DNA of 64,000 nucleotides, from NCBI GenBank assembly GCA_003342895.1, contig PTFA01000011.1, forward strand, positions 9,648,778 through 9,712,777, in the 5' to 3' direction. This document shows positions 60,351 through 64,000 of the stretch, piece after piece. The notes under the pieces are model-generated. The model ran no database searches, was not told the origin of the DNA, and worked only from the letters and a program-made list of their open reading frames with translations. Position 1 is the first letter of the stretch, and each line of letters opens with the position of its first letter. Both the position numbers and the translations under genes were made by a program. Origin of the DNA: Casuarius casuarius (Eukaryota > Chordata > Aves > Casuariiformes > Casuariidae).

Positions 60351-63295
60351 CTCCTCCACCATTACTGAGTTGGATCTCACAGAGAGGACAAAATCTTCCC
60401 CATCCTTCCTCANATACTTTTATTCAACACAGCTAAGTAAAATAAACTCTCAGGCAGACAGATTCATGCTTTGGGGTCTCGGTTTAGTTACAATGGTGCA
60501 AAGGTGGAAAAACCTCTATTGACACCCTCCCTTTCTTTTAACGTGGACATGGTAAAGGGTGAGAGGTGGCTTTACATGTTTAGAAAGGTATGAGAAAACT
60601 CAGGTCCTCTCCAAGGTCAGAGACAGGGTGTCCTGCAGCTAAAAATATAGAGACAAGCAAAAAAGTCAAGGCTAGCAAGAGGCAGTGGTAGGGTGACTGA
60701 AGACAAAAACAGAGCCTGTTTGTTTATTGAGCCAGTGACTATCCAGCAGGAGAGACTGAAACCTTCTCACACATGCTGCTTGCGTGACTGACAGGCTCCT
60801 GCCAGCTGTAGGAGTCCAATTTCTCTTGTCCAAACACAGGGGTTCCCTTTCCCCTTCCCTCATTGCAGGCTCAAAGCCTTTCTTTTAATTATTTTTAGCT
60901 GTTGCANGAAGCACGATAACGTGCAGGAACACAGTGAAATGGCAAGGCATGAAAATCACTGCTTCTGGTTGGCGGTTGCACTGATTTGACACCAGGGACT
61001 TCATTACGAGTCCCAGCTCTCACCAGATGCATTAACCCTGTGAGCTGCTGGTCAGCTCGGCTGGTGGAAAAGCTTTTCCCAATTGCCTCTGCTATACCTG
61101 AGCTCAGGGTCCAAGCCTCTGCGTGGTCCATTCACAGACCTGCAGGGAGTTTGCGGCATCCGAGCAGAAAATCTATCCCAGAGGCTCANTCACCATCCTG
61201 TGTGCCGTAAGACATGCCGCACGCCTCCTGCGTGCAAGACTGGCACTGTGCATCTGCTGCACTCCGTTTTCAGTTGTTCATCAGCCCAAGAGGCCAGATG
61301 TCCAGAGGAAAGATAATCCACAGCCCCAAAGCAATACGGCAGCACCGTCCAAGCTAAAGCCAACAGGGCTGGCGGGTCGCAGCGCTAAGCGAAGAGGATG
61401 GTACTTGAGCCAGCTCTAAAATGGCCATGTCCCAGGTGGCTTCACCTGCTTCAGGATGACCATGCTGGGGCAGAAGCAAGCTTCNACCATACAGGAAAAG
61501 AAAAGTCCCCCAAGACAGCAGCCAGGGACCACCGAGGCCACTCGAACATTAGCCTTACACCTTGCCCTGTGCCTTTCCCTGCCCCGGGAGCTGTCTTCAC
61601 CAAGGTCTCTCCTTGCTGCAAAAGACCAGAAAGACTCAAAGATGCTTGAAGCAGTATTTCACTGCAATTGGCACAGAGCAGAAAGCAACTTGTCTGGAGA
61701 GCCTGTGAGGGACAGCAGCTTTCAGTGATGGGTCTGACCAACCCTTTGGCCCTCTGGTCGCATCCTGCGCCCAGCGCTGAGCTGAAACCTCCATTCCTCT
61801 GAGGCTCTGCTCTCCTCAGGGCTCTGCTGCTTCNGCGCGGCTGTTCCCTGTCTGGGCCACTTCACTCCCACTAGCTCCTCAGGGCTCCTTCTCGCTGCTG
61901 CTCCGACCCTTTGTGCATCCCACATTTCAAAAAACCTTTTCCAGACTTCTCTGGTTTAATTCAGTCTCTCCCACCTGACTGCTGTAGCTGGTACACACAC
62001 ACCACTGTACACCAGCACAAATGAGGGGTAGCTGGGCTGGCCTCACCGAAGTTAAACTGGGCTGCAAGAGCTGTGGGCTGCAGAGCTGTGTGTGTTCTTC
62101 CCAAAGGCCTCCCAGTCTGAGAGAAGGTATGGCAAAAAGCCACGATAAATTATAACTTTCCCAGCCTGATTTTGTTCCCGTCTTGCTCTTAGAGGGAGCC
62201 TGAGCAAGCACAAGGAAAGCCTGAGCACAGAAGCTCAGAGGAGACCCAGGGGAGCNGCATTTGGCTGAGTACTTCCCTCCAGTAACATCTGCTAAGTTTT
62301 ATTTAACAAGGTTAAATAGCGCCGTGCCACAGGCCAGATGCCTGCAGGTGTCAGGAAGCAGCAGCTGTGGCATGGCAGGGAACAGGAGGCATCCCGGTTC
62401 GCTGTCTGCCCATTTACAACAGCAAACACTGAACTAAGTGAACTCAGGAAGCTCTTGGAAGTCTGGTCACTTGAAGGCATGAAAATGAGCAGCAAAGGGG
62501 ACTGCTGAATTAGCTGTACGGAGCAATATATCAGCAGCCAGGGGACGGACAGGATATCATCTATTATCCATGACAGACATCTATGATTTAACAGCACTAG
62601 GCATAACTGATTCAAAGGACAAGTGACCTTCTGTTGGTGACTGAACCTTTGGACCCGTTTGTGTAATGAGACACATGTCCTTCCCACAAGCTTTGAGGAC
62701 AGCAAGAGAGAAACCAGTGAAGCATCCCTACCACTTGAGAAGATGTCAAGGCTTTCTCCTGGCCNCCTCTGCACCAGGCCCATACTGACGAAGCAGGGAG
62801 GTGTCCTCTGCAGGATGCTTCGATGCTTTTAGTGTTTTGGCACGCAGTGAGACAGGCTGTGCTGGGATGACGTACGGTCTGGACATAAGGTGATGGGTGA
62901 GCACGGGGCTCAGAAACGCATCTCTGCTCACCTCTGCTCCTGCGTGCCAGCACCGGGGCTGGGCTTTGAGCAAGAGGAGAGGCAGGACGAGAGCGTGATG
63001 CAGGTACCCATGAGCATGGACACCACGCATCCTAGCAGGGAGAGTGTTTCCTCTTCCTCCGAAAGACCCTGAGACAGTTGGATTTTGGGCTGCACACGAG
63101 CCCACTGTGCGGGCAGAGCAGGCTGCACTGGCTTGTGCTGGGGGAGAAGGGCACAGCCTGTCCTCGGTGCTCTCCATCTCTAGCAAACTCACCTTGGACA
63201 CCGTAGTATCAAGTCCCGCCTCTCACACAAACCCTGCTGGGTTCCTCTGCTCCAGTGTCCAGTGTCCTGTAAGCCTCCCTTCTCCCTGCCTTTAG
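60351..63295. other. non-coding stretch, nothing recognised
   Basis: Moderately GC-rich, with several open frames of 60-163 codons on both strands and no family resemblance or clear repeats. Confidence 0.45.
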
Positions 63296-63373
63296 CCACA
63301 GCCACAAGGACAAAAGACCCCAAAGCTCGGAGCTGAGCCCCTTCTCTCTTGCACCTGCATGATGAACTTCAAG
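63296..63373 (+). CDS. candidate 78-nt exon, product unknown
   Basis: A near-consensus 3' splice site (cctcccttctccctgcctttag, AG at 63294-63295) is followed by 78 bases and then a near-consensus donor AAG|GTAAGAAT (GT at 63374-63375). The length is a multiple of three, and only the first frame is open, giving 26 residues that include PQPQGQKTPKLGAEPLL and end in CMMNFK. Two in-frame ATG codons lie 15 and 12 bases before the donor, so it could also be a 5' untranslated exon ending just after a start codon. The peptide matches no family I know and looks unstructured. A spurious splice-site pair is a real alternative. Confidence 0.3.
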
Positions 63374-63848
63374 GTAAGAATCGCTCGTTACTGTGCATGC
63401 ACCTCTCCGAGCTCCCTGGCATACTATTGTGTTATATTAATGCTTAAGGACTCCGAGTGGGCTGCATCGCCCGAGCACGTTCCAGTGCACAGAGAATGAT
63501 CCCAACCAAAATATCACCGTTTGTCCCACAGCGTTTTAATAAACCCGGTGGATAAGCCTCCCATGCCACCTGAGATACGCAGCTGCTATCAGCACACATC
63601 NGTTCCCCACCCGCTCAGAACGGGGAGTCTAATCAAACATTACCAGTTGAAATCAGGGGAAGGTAGGCAGGATATAATTATCTGCATCAGAATTTAATTC
63701 AGGCACCAGAGCTGACACTTGCCAAAATGCCACGAGTACTTCTGTGACAAATATTTGACACCTTACCCAAAAGACACTGCTTATAGCAACACCCTGCAGG
63801 GCTTCTTAAGGAATCAGACAAATGCAGGGGTGAAAAAGTCATCTAGCG
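63374..63848. promoter_or_regulatory. possible conserved non-coding block after exon candidate
   Basis: Repeat-free, TAAT-rich sequence (for example 'aggatataattatctgcatc' near 63669, 'aatttaattcaggc' near 63692) lies directly downstream of the candidate donor. Conservation is untested and the call rests on composition only. Confidence 0.2.
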
Positions 63849-63925
63849 CAGAGTTGTCCAACCACTAGTCTCTGGGGCTTTGCAAGAAAACCAGAGCAGA
63901 TGTTTCACAGGTCCATGAAGCAGCT
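63849..63925 (+). mobile_element. possible hAT-type transposon end
   Basis: 'cagagttgtccaaccactag' followed by 'tctctggggctttgcaag' resembles the terminal inverted repeat and subterminal bases of a common vertebrate hAT family that begins 'caggggtggccaacc'. The match is imperfect and the second end was not found within the window, which closes 75 bases later. Confidence 0.3.
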
Positions 63926-64000
63926 ACAGGTAGATCAGAAACAAGCCCAGATGAACCCATGTTTCTAAGTACTTAAGTAAAGAAGCAAGATGGGAGGTTT

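Overview
The window reads as vertebrate nuclear DNA, most likely from a sauropsid and probably a bird. It has no bacterial-style gene order and no long open reading frame that resembles a protein family. Interspersed repeats are sparse and old: two decayed CR1 LINE pieces, several MIR-like or tRNA-derived SINE relics, a palindromic MITE-like relic, and one decayed Ty3/Gypsy integrase fragment. No young CR1 was seen, although young CR1 would be expected in 64 kb of most turtle or crocodilian genomes. The organism call is an inference. Single isolated n bases are scattered through the whole window and look like ambiguous or heterozygous assembly calls.

Protein-coding content is very low, so the window is either intronic or intergenic. 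The best coding feature is one 91-nt internal exon on the minus strand (49135-49225). It has a consensus donor, a usable acceptor, one open frame, and a peptide resembling the B-C strand region of a fibronectin type III domain. The 64 kb would then lie largely inside introns of a large minus-strand gene, perhaps a cell-surface receptor, that I could not name. Two weaker exon candidates lie at 63296-63373 (plus) and 15450-15541 (minus).

Layout. 1-14 kb: unremarkable sequence with a near-perfect hairpin (1719-1757) and a MIR-like SINE (about 9.7 kb). 14-17 kb: palindromic MITE relic, weak exon candidate, an AT-rich block that may be regulatory, and a palindrome-bearing segment. 17-25 kb: MIR-like relics, an octamer-bearing AT-rich block and the better CR1 relic. 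25-28 kb: CpG-rich stretch passing abruptly into an AT-rich block that opens with two adjacent inverted repeats. 28-49 kb: mostly featureless, with the Gypsy integrase relic (37.4-37.6 kb) and a small CpG cluster (43.8 kb). 49-56 kb: the FN3-like exon, tRNA-derived and MIR-like SINE relics and a CR1 ORF2 relic. 56-60 kb: G-quadruplex motif, polypurine tract and the strongest CpG island (59.2-59.5 kb) behind an AT-rich block. 60-64 kb: SINE-like relic, plus-strand exon candidate and a possible conserved non-coding block.

No CRISPR array, true tRNA or rRNA gene, or intact transposon was found. Repeat-family assignments come from remembered consensus sequences and were not computed. Enhancer and CpG-island calls rest on composition and motifs only.
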